23,948 bases of DNA from Nitrospirota bacterium (GTDB lineage Bacteria; Nitrospirota; UBA9217), in assembly GCA_013334545.1 (NCBI GenBank), contig JAAXXJ010000014.1, positions 1 to 23,948 of the forward strand. The letters run 5' to 3'. Positions 1-7,299 of this stretch are shown piece by piece. Under the pieces are notes generated by a model, which was not told the origin of the DNA, did no database searches, and saw nothing but the letters and a program-made list of their open reading frames with translations. A program made the translations under genes and the position numbers. Position 1 is the stretch's first letter, and every line of letters starts with the position of its first letter.

Positions 1-217
1 GCATCTTCCGGTGCGGAGCCAGATATTCCGGGTGACTGGCCGTGATCTTCTCGACCGCATCGGCTGCACGCATGCGGACCAGTGGGTCCCCGGTGAGCAT
101 GCCGGACAGGACCTCACGGAACAGCGCCGGCCTGGCGAGCACCTCCGCCACGACCTCGTTCGCCTTCCCGATCGAACGGCGGTCGCCGCCCGTGAGCTTC
201 TGCAGGATCGCATGCAT
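1..217 (-). CDS. HEAT-repeat-like hypothetical protein, 5' part only (C-terminus off the left edge)
   Basis: Reading the minus strand from an ATG at 217 gives 72 open codons to the window edge. The protein begins MHAILQKLTGGDRRSIGKAN and continues with helical segments that include PLVRMRAADAVEKI and PEYLAPHRK. The pattern of short amphipathic helices with 'D.LVRMRAADAVEK' resembles HEAT/armadillo repeat proteins, such as small PBS-lyase-like or DNA-alkylation-like helical proteins. A Shine-Dalgarno-like GAGGGG lies about 8 bases before the ATG, which supports this start. It sits 58 bp downstream of the DUF2878 gene on the same strand and could be the last gene of that transcript. The function is unknown, and the missing C-terminus prevents a firmer family call. 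Confidence 0.6.
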   Translation of the reverse strand, partial: MHAILQKLTGGDRRSIGKANEVVAEVLARPALFREVLSGMLTGDPLVRMRAADAVEKITASHPEYLAPHRKM

Positions 218-275
218 AGGCAGTTCCCCTCAGACCGTCCGGATCCTCTCATTTGTGGGACGCCGACGGAACTCG

Positions 276-806
276 TCAGGCCTTGCCAGGTCCGCCATAC
301 CGGGCATTGATGCCTGCTGCTGCGCGATAGAGAAGCGGCAAGGCGATGGCCCAGGCAACGCCGATGCCCACGAGACCTCCGGCATCGGGCAGCCGGGTCA
401 TGGCGCCGAGCTGCGCGCCGCTGTAATAGGCCACGGGGCCGCCTATGGAGCCGAAGACAGCGGCTAAAGCGTAGCGGCCGCTCAACCAGCCCATGGAAAC
501 GTTCATCGTCGTTGCGAGATTGACCCAGAGCATGACCATCCACAAAGAGCTGAAGGGTGATGGGAGAATATACGGGACTGGCGAGAACATCCCCGCCGCT
601 ATCAGGATCGAATCAAACACAAATCCCGTGGCTGCGGCACCCAACGCAAGCAGCAACTCCGGCCGCCAGTCGGGCGACAGGGCAAGATGCAAGGCAAGGG
701 CAAGCGGGACCGCGATGACGCCGAGCCACGGCATGCCGTGAGCCGCGCCGAGCACCGCGGCGAACCAGGCGGCCTGAAAAACGATGAAATTGACGATCTT
801 CCGCAT
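276..806 (-). CDS. DUF2878 family integral membrane protein
   Basis: A 176-residue, very hydrophobic protein with about five predicted membrane helices. Its sequence matches my recollection of DUF2878: an N-terminal FIVFQAAWFAAVLGAAHGMP segment, a middle PEL.LALGAAATGFVFDS helix, and a C-terminal half containing GRYALAAVFGSIGGPVAYYSG. I chose the ATG at 806 over a TTG two codons upstream because AAGGA sits six bases before it. The biochemical activity is unknown. In other bacteria this family is encoded beside the cyclopropane-synthase-like methyltransferase, DUF1365 and FAD amine-oxidase genes, and those occur here 7-11 kb away. A role in the same membrane-lipid stress response is therefore likely but inferred. 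It starts 18 bp after the broken DNA-alkylation-repair gene, so both were probably co-transcribed. Confidence 0.8.
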   Translation of the reverse strand: MRKIVNFIVFQAAWFAAVLGAAHGMPWLGVIAVPLALALHLALSPDWRPELLLALGAAATGFVFDSILIAAGMFSPVPYILPSPFSSLWMVMLWVNLATTMNVSMGWLSGRYALAAVFGSIGGPVAYYSGAQLGAMTRLPDAGGLVGIGVAWAIALPLLYRAAAGINARYGGPGKA

Positions 807-824
807 CGGCAATCCTTTTCCGGT

Positions 825-1595
825 CTATCGGTGAAGCTTCACGATCCCCGCCCTTGCCTTCGCGGGCAGCATGGCAACAGCATATCGCAGGCCTTCCTGA
901 GAGATGATCCCGAGATTTGGCCTGATGAAGGCGGACACCCGTTCAGGCTCGGCGCGGCTGAGCTCCCGCAGAACCCATCCGGCCCCGGTCTGCGCAAAGC
1001 GCTGCCGGTCCTTCAGGAACGCCGCGCAATTCTGAAGCGCCCTGTCGGTGAATCCCGGGAAGTTGTCGTCGCCCCGCTTTGCAAGATTCACGAAGGCAAT
1101 GACCGGGGTCCTACTATGCCAAAGGTTCTTTGCTGTTCTCCATCGGGAAAGCGCCATCGCGCAGGGCTTCCCTTCCCGTTCGACAAGAGGCCCCAGGACC
1201 TTCACGCAGAACCGGTCGCAGATGTTCCATTCGTAGCTGTATCACCCGCTGAAGAGCTTCGCGAACCTCGGCAGCCCCGTCCGGAAGGAAATCGCCCCGT
1301 TCGGCAGCAGCACTTCCTGAAGGAACAGGATGCCTGCGAGCTTGTCCTCGGCGTTCTCTTCACGGAACAGACCGAGCGCCAGGTCCTTCTGCTTTGCTTT
1401 CGACAGTGTGGAGCGAATATCTTCGTCCCTGATCCACGCATGCAGCGAAGCGCGCACGCCGTCCATGGTCACGCCGCGGAAGGGAATGACGTGCTTCAGG
1501 TAGCCTTCCCACCAGGCCTTGGTCCGGGGATCCGCTTTTCGCTGGAGCTTCAGTCGGAGCCTTGTACGTGAACGAACTGTCGCCTTCAGGGACAT
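825..1595 (-). pseudogene. DNA alkylation repair (AlkD-like HEAT-fold) gene interrupted by an in-frame TGA
   Basis: Two reading segments in the same frame together make an AlkD-like DNA-alkylation-repair protein (PF08713 type) of about 256 codons. The N-terminal part runs from ATG 1595 (MSLKATVRSRTRLRLK) to a TGA at 1242-1244. The C-terminal part continues without a frame change through YSYEWNICDRFCVKVLGPL, then NLWHSRTPVIAFVNLAKRGDDNF and FAQTGAGWVLRELS, to a TAG at 825. Homology runs straight across the TGA, in the segment LFSG-stop-YSYEWN, so a single substitution such as GGA or CGA to TGA explains it. AGGG seven bases before ATG 1595 is a plausible ribosome site. Intact relatives are HEAT-repeat glycosylases that remove alkylated bases. 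Alternatives are a sequencing error or a polymorphism. Selenocysteine is unlikely because I see no conserved Cys/Sec position or obvious SECIS. Other genes here use TGA as a normal stop. Confidence 0.8.
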
Positions 1596-1712
1596 TGAGG
1601 TGCCCTGTTCATGATCATCCTGAGATTGTTGATCTTTATCGTCGGCCGCTCGTAATGATCTCAAAGGCTCATCGTACCCTTTCCGTTGAGAGCTGCCTTC
1701 CCGAAGACGTCA

Positions 1713-4010
1713 TTACGAGGAGACTGAGAGATCGTTCGTATCTCCTAATACGCGATCCAGCTCGGCCTGCAAACCTTTCACCGTAAACGGTTTCTGAATA
1801 AACCCGTCAAGTCCCGTCCCGGCAAACCGCGACTCAATGTCTTGCACCGTGTAACCGCTGGAAATGATGACGCGCGCTTTTGGATCATGCCGGCGCAATT
1901 CTCGGGACGTCTCCATGCCGTCCATGTGCGGCATGGTCATGTCCAGCAGGACCAGATCGATCGTATCGCTTCGCTCGCGGTAGATATCCAGCGCCTCGCG
2001 TCCGTCTACGGCGGTTATGACGGAATAGCCGAGCGATTCCAGCATTTTTCCGCAGGCCGTTCGGACGATCTCTTCATCATCCACCAGAAGCACCGTGCCA
2101 CGGCCGCGCCATGGCGCATCGCCGGATGCGATCGTCCGCTGTTCTTCCTCTTGCGGTGCCGGCACGGCGGGAAAGATCGCTTTAAACGTGCTGCCCCTGC
2201 CCGGCTCGCTCTGAAGACTGAGGGTGCCTTTGTGCGCCCGCATGATGCCCAGCACGGCGGACAGGCCGAGCCCCCGGCCCGTGAACTTGGTCGTGAAGAA
2301 CGGCTCAAAGATCCGCCGCTGCGTCTCCGCGTCCATGCCGCAGCCCGTGTCCGCCACCTCCAGATAGACGTACAACCCGCTGGCAAGATCATTTTCAACG
2401 CACGATTCCTGCAGAAAGTCATCGCTGCAGTCGATCACCCCGGTAGACACGGTAATAACGCCGCTGTTTTCCCCAATGGCCTCAGAGGCGTTTATGATAA
2501 GGTTCATCACGATCTGGCGGATCTGGCTTGCATCGGCCTCGATGGCCGGCAGGTCCGCTTGCAGGTTCAGGTTCAGGACCGCCTTCTTGCTGATAGAGGT
2601 CTTGAGCAGATACGTAATCTCCTCCACCAGCTTCCGCAGATCCACGCGTTTCACCACGACCTGCCCCTTGCCGGAATAGGCGAGCATCTGCCGGCAGAGG
2701 TCCGCGGCGCGGATCGAGGCCTTCTGTATCTGCTGAAGGTTGTCGCGCGCGGGCGCCGTGGGAGAGAGATTATCGAGTGCCAACTCGGCATGACCCAGGA
2801 TGGCCATGAGCAGGTTATTGAAATCATGCGCAATGCCCCCCGCCAGCACACCCAGGCTTTCCAGCTTCTGCGCCTGCTGGAGGCGGCGCTCCAGTTCAAA
2901 CCGCTCCTCTTCGGCCCGTTTGCGTTCGGTGATTTCCGTCGCAGCGAACACCGCTCCGAACAGTCTGTTGTCGCTGCCGAACATCGCGGAACCCGACACC
3001 AGCATCGGCACATGTCTGCCGTCCTTGGTCACATAGGTCATTTCAACATGTTGAACGGAATGCCCGCTGAATACTTCATGCATATTGTGCTTATTGAATG
3101 CATTATCTTCCAGCAATATTTCAAAAGGCCGTCCGATGAGCTCTGTCTCTCCGCGGCCCAACAGAGCGCAGGCAGCGCTGTTGGCCCGCTCAATGATGCC
3201 GGCCGGAGAGACAACGATCAGCGTATCGATCGTGCTTTTGATGATATTGTCGACATACTCTTTTGAAACCGTGGTCTTGTTCAGGTCCGCCGACATCTGG
3301 TTGAAGCTGTCAACCAGCATTTTAACCTCTCCCGTGGTCCTGATGTCCACATGCGTGGAGAGGTTGCCGCCGGCGATCGCCGTGGCCGCATGGGCAAGCT
3401 CGGCAAGGGGATCCAGGATCAGTTTTTTTGCCGCAAGGAACAATGCAATGCCCAAGACGAGCGCCACGACCATGTTCAGGCCGATGATGAACAGAACTGT
3501 TTTGGCGATCTGCTGCCGGATCCTGTATCCCGACATCCCGATCGTAACGCTGCCGACCTGCCTGGGTTCTATCATGATCGGGACGGTAAGTTCTATTACC
3601 ATCTCCCGCTTTTTTATACCGTCGATAATATCGTGCAGCCCGCTGTTTCTCGGCAACTCCGAAAGGATGGCCATCAGTCTCGGTGACCGATAGTTGACAC
3701 TGGCATATTGCGAGGTCATCGGATTACCCTGCTCATCGTGAATAACGGTATAGACGACATCTTCATCCTTATTTGCATCGTTTACGATGGCATCCAGTTG
3801 AACACCGTCCTTTATAATCAGCGGTTCTTGTCCGAGTTTCGCTATAAAAGAGGCAAGGCTCTGGCCGCTGATCGTGATGGACTTCCTGAGGACGCTCCAT
3901 TCGTTGATCGCGATGACAAGGCTTAACACCAGGGTCCCGAGGAAAAGAACGATGGACATGACGCTGAGGAATTGGAACCCGATGCTTTTTCTGAACTTTG
4001 TATTGAACAT
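1713..4010 (-). CDS. Hybrid sensor histidine kinase with HAMP, PAS, HisKA, HATPase and C-terminal receiver
   Basis: A 765-residue membrane sensor. Domains in order: membrane helix about 15-35; extracytoplasmic sensor about 40-165; second helix about 170-193; HAMP about 195-247; PAS about 255-365 (DTLIVVSPAGIIERANSAAC); HisKA with H395 in GGIAHDFNN; HATPase with N-box NLIINASEAI (503-512), DTGCGMD (554-560), EPFFTTK (569-575) and GRGLGLS (578-584); receiver about 638-757 with acidic pair D644/D645, phospho-acceptor D690 in LVLLDMTMP and K740. It should autophosphorylate at H395 and pass the phosphate to its own D690. There is no output domain, so a separate phosphotransfer protein or regulator is needed, and none is in the window. 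It lies 42 bp downstream of the substrate-binding-protein gene on the same strand, which points to a sensor pair. The ligand is unknown. Confidence 0.93.
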   Translation of the reverse strand: MFNTKFRKSIGFQFLSVMSIVLFLGTLVLSLVIAINEWSVLRKSITISGQSLASFIAKLGQEPLIIKDGVQLDAIVNDANKDEDVVYTVIHDEQGNPMTSQYASVNYRSPRLMAILSELPRNSGLHDIIDGIKKREMVIELTVPIMIEPRQVGSVTIGMSGYRIRQQIAKTVLFIIGLNMVVALVLGIALFLAAKKLILDPLAELAHAATAIAGGNLSTHVDIRTTGEVKMLVDSFNQMSADLNKTTVSKEYVDNIIKSTIDTLIVVSPAGIIERANSAACALLGRGETELIGRPFEILLEDNAFNKHNMHEVFSGHSVQHVEMTYVTKDGRHVPMLVSGSAMFGSDNRLFGAVFAATEITERKRAEEERFELERRLQQAQKLESLGVLAGGIAHDFNNLLMAILGHAELALDNLSPTAPARDNLQQIQKASIRAADLCRQMLAYSGKGQVVVKRVDLRKLVEEITYLLKTSISKKAVLNLNLQADLPAIEADASQIRQIVMNLIINASEAIGENSGVITVSTGVIDCSDDFLQESCVENDLASGLYVYLEVADTGCGMDAETQRRIFEPFFTTKFTGRGLGLSAVLGIMRAHKGTLSLQSEPGRGSTFKAIFPAVPAPQEEEQRTIASGDAPWRGRGTVLLVDDEEIVRTACGKMLESLGYSVITAVDGREALDIYRERSDTIDLVLLDMTMPHMDGMETSRELRRHDPKARVIISSGYTVQDIESRFAGTGLDGFIQKPFTVKGLQAELDRVLGDTNDLSVSS

Positions 4011-4052
4011 GGTCGGCCTTCTTGTATGGAATCGTTACGATCCTCCCTGCTG

Positions 4053-5012
4053 TTATTCTATTGTTCTCGTTATTTTTTTCATAACATCCGGGGAAATCTT
4101 AAAGCCTCCCGCCGCAACCGTCTTCATGTTCAGGATCACAGAAAAATTTTTCAGGACATCTGTGGGAATCGATGACGGCTTGGCGCCTTTCAGTATTTTG
4201 ATGCCCTTTCCTCCTGCCAGACGGCCCAACATATAGGAATCAGAACATACGCCCAGAAGTACCCCCTTTTCCGCCAGGTCTTCGAGGTGGGTCACGGTGA
4301 TCACGTTACCCCTGGTCGCCCTATCCACGATCATCGAGACCTCACTGTCGACAAGATTGCTACCGGTAAGATAAATTGCGTCTGACGTTCGAATGATCTC
4401 CGGGAGGATATGGGAAATTTCCTCCTTTTTGGTAATGAGGACCGGGAGCACCGTGATCTTGTAGACTGCCTGGACTTCCTGCAGTCTTTTCAGCGTCGAC
4501 TCCGAGTTTTTTTCGCCGGGAGTGTAGAGGACCGCCAACCTTTTTACCGGCGCAAGCAGTATCAGATTGTCCATGATCATTGACATGGGAACGAGGGTGG
4601 AGGTGCCGGTAAGGTTGTTACCTGAACTTTTCCAATCCTTGACCAATCCCGCCTCCACCGGGTCAAAAACCACACTGAAAACGATCGGCACATCCTTGAT
4701 CTCCCGGGCGACGGCCATACTTGCGGAGGTGCCCAACGAAAAGATCAAATCCATCTTGGCCGCGGCAAATTTCCGCACGATCTCCGCAGCCTTCGCCTTA
4801 TTGGCACCTGCATGCTCTTCCATGAACGTTGTTTTCGGCTCTTGTATCCCTTCTTCTTCGAGTCTATCCCTTATGCCTTTTGCGGCTTCTGCATAGCGGC
4901 TCTCTTCGCTAAACATGATAATGCCTATTTTTTCCGCTCTCACCTCTGCGGAATGCAGTATGAAGCCTGAAAGAAGCACTGCGAGGAGCAACATCTTGTT
5001 GACGTTTTCCAT
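4053..5012 (-). CDS. ABC-type substrate-binding protein (ABC_sub_bind / TrpX-like family)
   Basis: A 319-residue protein with a Sec signal peptide (MENVNKMLLLAVLLSGFILH, probable cleavage after EVRA). It then has the two-lobe periplasmic binding-protein pattern of PF04392: EKIGIIMFSEESRYAEAAKG, DLIFSLGTSASMAVARE, VPIVFSVVFDPVEAGLV, NNLTGTSTLVPMSMIMDNLI, LAVLYTPGEKNSESTLKRLQ and GVLLGVCSDSYMLGRLAGGK. In transport systems such proteins deliver ligand to an ABC permease. No permease or ATPase gene is next to it. It is instead followed after 42 bp by a membrane hybrid histidine kinase, an arrangement that suggests ligand presentation to the kinase. A GGAGG lies about 11 bases before the ATG. The substrate cannot be read from the sequence; aromatic amino acids are one precedent for the family. 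Confidence 0.88.
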   Translation of the reverse strand: MENVNKMLLLAVLLSGFILHSAEVRAEKIGIIMFSEESRYAEAAKGIRDRLEEEGIQEPKTTFMEEHAGANKAKAAEIVRKFAAAKMDLIFSLGTSASMAVAREIKDVPIVFSVVFDPVEAGLVKDWKSSGNNLTGTSTLVPMSMIMDNLILLAPVKRLAVLYTPGEKNSESTLKRLQEVQAVYKITVLPVLITKKEEISHILPEIIRTSDAIYLTGSNLVDSEVSMIVDRATRGNVITVTHLEDLAEKGVLLGVCSDSYMLGRLAGGKGIKILKGAKPSSIPTDVLKNFSVILNMKTVAAGGFKISPDVMKKITRTIE

Positions 5013-5134
5013 GATTGTGCGGCCTCCGTCCTGACGCTTTTGATTGAGAGCATTCTAAACAGCTATTCTATCCCCGTCGCATACGTACACCCCTCACCCT
5101 GCAGCGGATGCCGGGCGACGGGCGGCCATAGCAA

Positions 5135-5488
5135 TCACGCGATGTCCGGCTGCGGCTTAGCTTGCTGAACAAATCTGCCAGGCGAGATGGCATGGCCGTC
5201 GCATCGTTAAAAAATGAACTGACAGATCCTGGTGCCCGGATACAAGGCCAGGGGAGCATATCCCGGATTCACGATCTCCAGGACCTGATGGTTGGAGATG
5301 CCTGGATGCATGAAGCCGGCGGTCACCTGGACCGCAAGCCCGGACCGCGCGAACCGGCTCCTCCCCTCGAGACGGCCGGAGATGGTGTCCGCAAGAGCGA
5401 TCTTCTCTTTCGTGATCCCCAGGACCATCTCGCCGGGCTTGATAACGATGTAGCCGCCATCCTTGACAGAGACCGCTTTGGTGATATC
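5135..5488 (-). pseudogene. Decayed dCTP deaminase / dUTPase-fold gene remnant (dcd-like)
   Basis: In one minus-strand frame, the conserved C-terminal two thirds of a Dcd-family protein is recognisable. It begins DITKAVSVKDGGYIVIKPGE, then has GRLEGRSRFARSGL (EGRSRFAR resembles the family's EGRSSLARLGL motif), VTAGFMHPGISNHQVLEI and ALYPGTRICQFIF. The frame is blocked upstream by a TAG at 5489-5491 with no initiation codon, so the N-terminal half is missing. A TAA at 5207-5209 interrupts it again just after QFIF. The same frame continues with RCDGHAISPGRF, like the family's ERxEGxAxYSGRF tail, to a TGA at 5135. An intact enzyme would make dUMP or dUTP precursors from dCTP. The truncated end falls 26 bp from the SOUL gene stop. 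A short translated product from the ATG at 5428 is possible but would lack most of the fold. Confidence 0.75.
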
Positions 5489-5514
5489 CTAAAAACCGGA
5501 TCTGCAGGACCGAC

Positions 5515-6183
5515 TTACTTACGCTCGTCATCGGGGCCTTGCACCGGGATCAGCACTTCATTCCGCCTGAGGAACCACAGCGTAAAGGGCGAGTTATAGC
5601 GTGCAAGGACAGGCTCGCCAAGAGGGCTCAACCTCTGTCTTTGCATGAATGCCTCCAGCAGGGCTTTCTGCTCCTCATACCTCGTCTTGCTCCATGAACC
5701 AGAGTATGTTACGGCAGCCATACGGCGGGCGGGAGTCTGTCTGAGAAGGACTGCTGGGTCCACAGGCTGCGGCAGCGTGTCCAGGGTATATTCCGCCGGC
5801 ATCACAAAGGCGATCCGCCATCGATCGCCTGTTCGTTCCTGGCTGACCGGTGCCGTCATGGCTATCTTCTCCGGGCCTGCGTCCTGGGCCACCGGCGCGG
5901 TCATGGCTAGGGACTGCTTTTTCTGATTCTCCCCGGAAATGTACTTGAAAAGCCGCCGGAAGCCTTCGTTCCCGGCTTTGTCAAAGTCCCCGTCCACCAC
6001 GGTCTCGGCAACGATGTGCGGCTCATATCGCCTCAGTTCATAGCTTCCCTCTTTCATGATCACGGTGTATTTTGCCTCTTCGAGTGCCATGCCCTCTCCC
6101 GTTGCTACGAAAAAGATCGCGCAGAAGATCAGACAGTGAATGAAGTGAACGTGCCGGCTCATCATACCTGTCCTTTCGTTCAT
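5515..6183 (-). CDS. SOUL/HEBP-family heme-binding protein, exported
   Basis: A 222-residue protein with an N-terminal signal sequence (HFIHCLIFCAIFFVATGEGM) followed by a SOUL domain: YTVIMKEGSYELRRYEPHIV, DFDKAGNEGFRRLFKYISG, two MTAPV motifs (SLAMTAPVAQ and KIAMTAPVSQ), and AVTYSGSWSKTRYEEQKALL. Eukaryotic HEBP/SOUL proteins bind tetrapyrroles or heme, and bacterial members are mostly uncharacterised, so heme or porphyrin binding outside the cytoplasm is the expected role. The ATG at 6183 overlaps the lipocalin stop as ATGA, indicating translational coupling. A second ATG six codons in has its own AAGGA five bases before it, so the exact start is ambiguous. It is the last intact gene of the leftward cluster and is followed by the dcd remnant. 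Binding a photosensitising porphyrin would fit the photo-oxidative context, but that is inference. Confidence 0.88.
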   Translation of the reverse strand: MNERTGMMSRHVHFIHCLIFCAIFFVATGEGMALEEAKYTVIMKEGSYELRRYEPHIVAETVVDGDFDKAGNEGFRRLFKYISGENQKKQSLAMTAPVAQDAGPEKIAMTAPVSQERTGDRWRIAFVMPAEYTLDTLPQPVDPAVLLRQTPARRMAAVTYSGSWSKTRYEEQKALLEAFMQRQRLSPLGEPVLARYNSPFTLWFLRRNEVLIPVQGPDDERK

Positions 6184-6752
6184 CGCCCTCTTTCCGGCCA
6201 GCGCTGGGGCACCTTCTGCAGAAGCGATGTGTCGTAGCCCTGCTCGGCAAGTTCCTTGACCAGCCGGGCATAGTCTTCTTCGGGAATGGCGGGGGTCCGG
6301 GCCATGATCCAGACATAGTCCCGCTTGTTCCGGCCGATGACGGTCTGCGTGTAGCTGTCGTTCAGATGGGTGATCAGGTACTCCGCCTTGATGGGCCAGA
6401 TGAAGCGCATCCCCCAGACCGCGTTGCTCGCAGTGTCGACAATGAAGCCCCGGGGGGTGTACGTTTTGAGCGGTCCGTCAAAGCCGTCTGCTCGGAAGGT
6501 GAAGGTCGTGGCGATCGTGCCGTCCGCGTCGAGCCGGTAGGACTCGACCGCGTTATGAGCTCCCTTCTCGATGAACGTCGGGATGTTGGCGATCACATAC
6601 CAGTCGCCCATGAAGCGCGGGATGTCGACACGATCGACCGTCTTGAGCGGCGGCAGCTTGGCGCCGCAGCCACACACCAGTAGGGACGCGAGGACCATAA
6701 CGGAACTCAGTGCTGCCGTCGCTCCCGCGCTGTTCATATACCAAGCCTTCAT
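6180..6752 (-). CDS. blc: Blc-type outer-membrane lipocalin lipoprotein
   Basis: A 190-residue lipocalin. The N-terminus has a hydrophobic segment (SSVMVLASLLVCGC) ending in a lipobox-like V-C-G-C, so the mature protein would start at Cys29 or so and be lipid-anchored. The lipocalin signature GDWYVIANIP (GxW) follows. Then come the beta-barrel strands with GTIATTFTFRADGFDGPLKT, WGMRFIWPIKAEYLI, and the C-terminal YTQTVIGRNKRDYVWIMART typical of Blc/apolipoprotein-D-like proteins. E. coli Blc binds fatty acids and lysophospholipids. Here, beside a fatty-acyl-phospholipid methyltransferase, it may shuttle or salvage modified lipids in the envelope. The stop overlaps the SOUL start by 4 bp. GGGGGAA lies about 5 bases before the ATG. 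Confidence 0.9.
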   Translation of the reverse strand: MKAWYMNSAGATAALSSVMVLASLLVCGCGAKLPPLKTVDRVDIPRFMGDWYVIANIPTFIEKGAHNAVESYRLDADGTIATTFTFRADGFDGPLKTYTPRGFIVDTASNAVWGMRFIWPIKAEYLITHLNDSYTQTVIGRNKRDYVWIMARTPAIPEEDYARLVKELAEQGYDTSLLQKVPQRWPERGR

Positions 6753-6828
6753 GGATTTCCCCCACAGGTGTTCTCCGTTCGGCGGGTCCTCTGCCTGCCC
6801 GCATGCCCGCGGCCCCTGCCCCGCGACA

Positions 6829-7233
6829 TCACAGGGTCACCGGCGCCGCGCCGCTCCCGATGAGCGGGAGGACCCTTTCGATCGAGAAGTACACGAGATG
6901 CTTCGGCCCCTTCTGTGCGTCGAGCTCGGGACTCAAGTGCCGCCGGGTCATGCTCGCGATCAGCTCGGCGTTGTCGTCTTCCCTGGTCTTCTTCAGGAAG
7001 ATCCGGATCCCCTTGTGGCCGGGCGCGTCCTCCATAAAGAGATAGACGGCATACGGATTGGACCGAAGGTTCTCGTGCGTCAGCCGTTCCCGCATGATGA
7101 ACGCCACGGTCCCATCGTCCATCACGTGGGGTGTCGAATAGACCGCCGCGTCCACCTTGCCGCCGGCATCGGCCGTGGACAGCACCCCGGTCCCCGAAGC
7201 GGTCTCGAAATACTGTTTCAGTGTCGTCGTCAT
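6829..7233 (-). CDS. Pyridoxamine-5'-phosphate-oxidase-like (PPOX) FMN-binding protein
   Basis: A 134-residue single-domain split-barrel flavoprotein-like protein. Visible features are the N-terminal MTTTLKQYFETASGTGVLST, the VDAAVYSTPHVMDDGTVAFI strands, RLTHENLRSNPYAVYLFMED with the typical phosphate-contacting R/N region, and GIRIFLKKTREDDNAELI. Family members bind FMN, F420 or heme and reduce or sense diverse substrates. It is too short and divergent for a true PdxH. A strong AAGGAGAG lies just before the ATG at 7233. It sits between the methyltransferase gene (66 bp upstream) and the lipocalin gene (76 bp downstream), so co-transcription is likely. The substrate is unknown. A second, unrelated-length PPOX protein lies at 16992-17585. 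Confidence 0.8.
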   Translation of the reverse strand: MTTTLKQYFETASGTGVLSTADAGGKVDAAVYSTPHVMDDGTVAFIMRERLTHENLRSNPYAVYLFMEDAPGHKGIRIFLKKTREDDNAELIASMTRRHLSPELDAQKGPKHLVYFSIERVLPLIGSGAAPVTL

Positions 7234-7299
7234 GGCTGCTCTCCTTTATTGTGCCGATTTGGATTCTTTCAGATCATCCGGCTAACCGTGTCCGGGCTT

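Noticed and set aside
1242..1244. TGA as selenocysteine or as a recoded glycine codon
   Set aside because: The position is not a redox-active Cys in the family, no SECIS-like hairpin is evident just downstream, and TGA is used as a normal stop by other genes in the window.
687..1571. 294-codon plus-strand open frame
   Set aside because: It lies opposite the DUF2878 and DNA-alkylation-repair sequences. Its composition is that of an antisense frame in GC-rich DNA, and it has no ribosome site or homology.
1842..3266. 474-codon open frame on the plus strand
   Set aside because: It is antisense to the hybrid kinase, whose domains and motifs are unambiguous. The plus-strand product is His/Arg/Gln-rich with no recognisable domain.
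5068..5259. 63-codon frame overlapping the dcd tail
   Set aside because: It is a shifted frame over the dcd remnant, whose in-frame tail (RCDGHAISPGRF) better explains the sequence.
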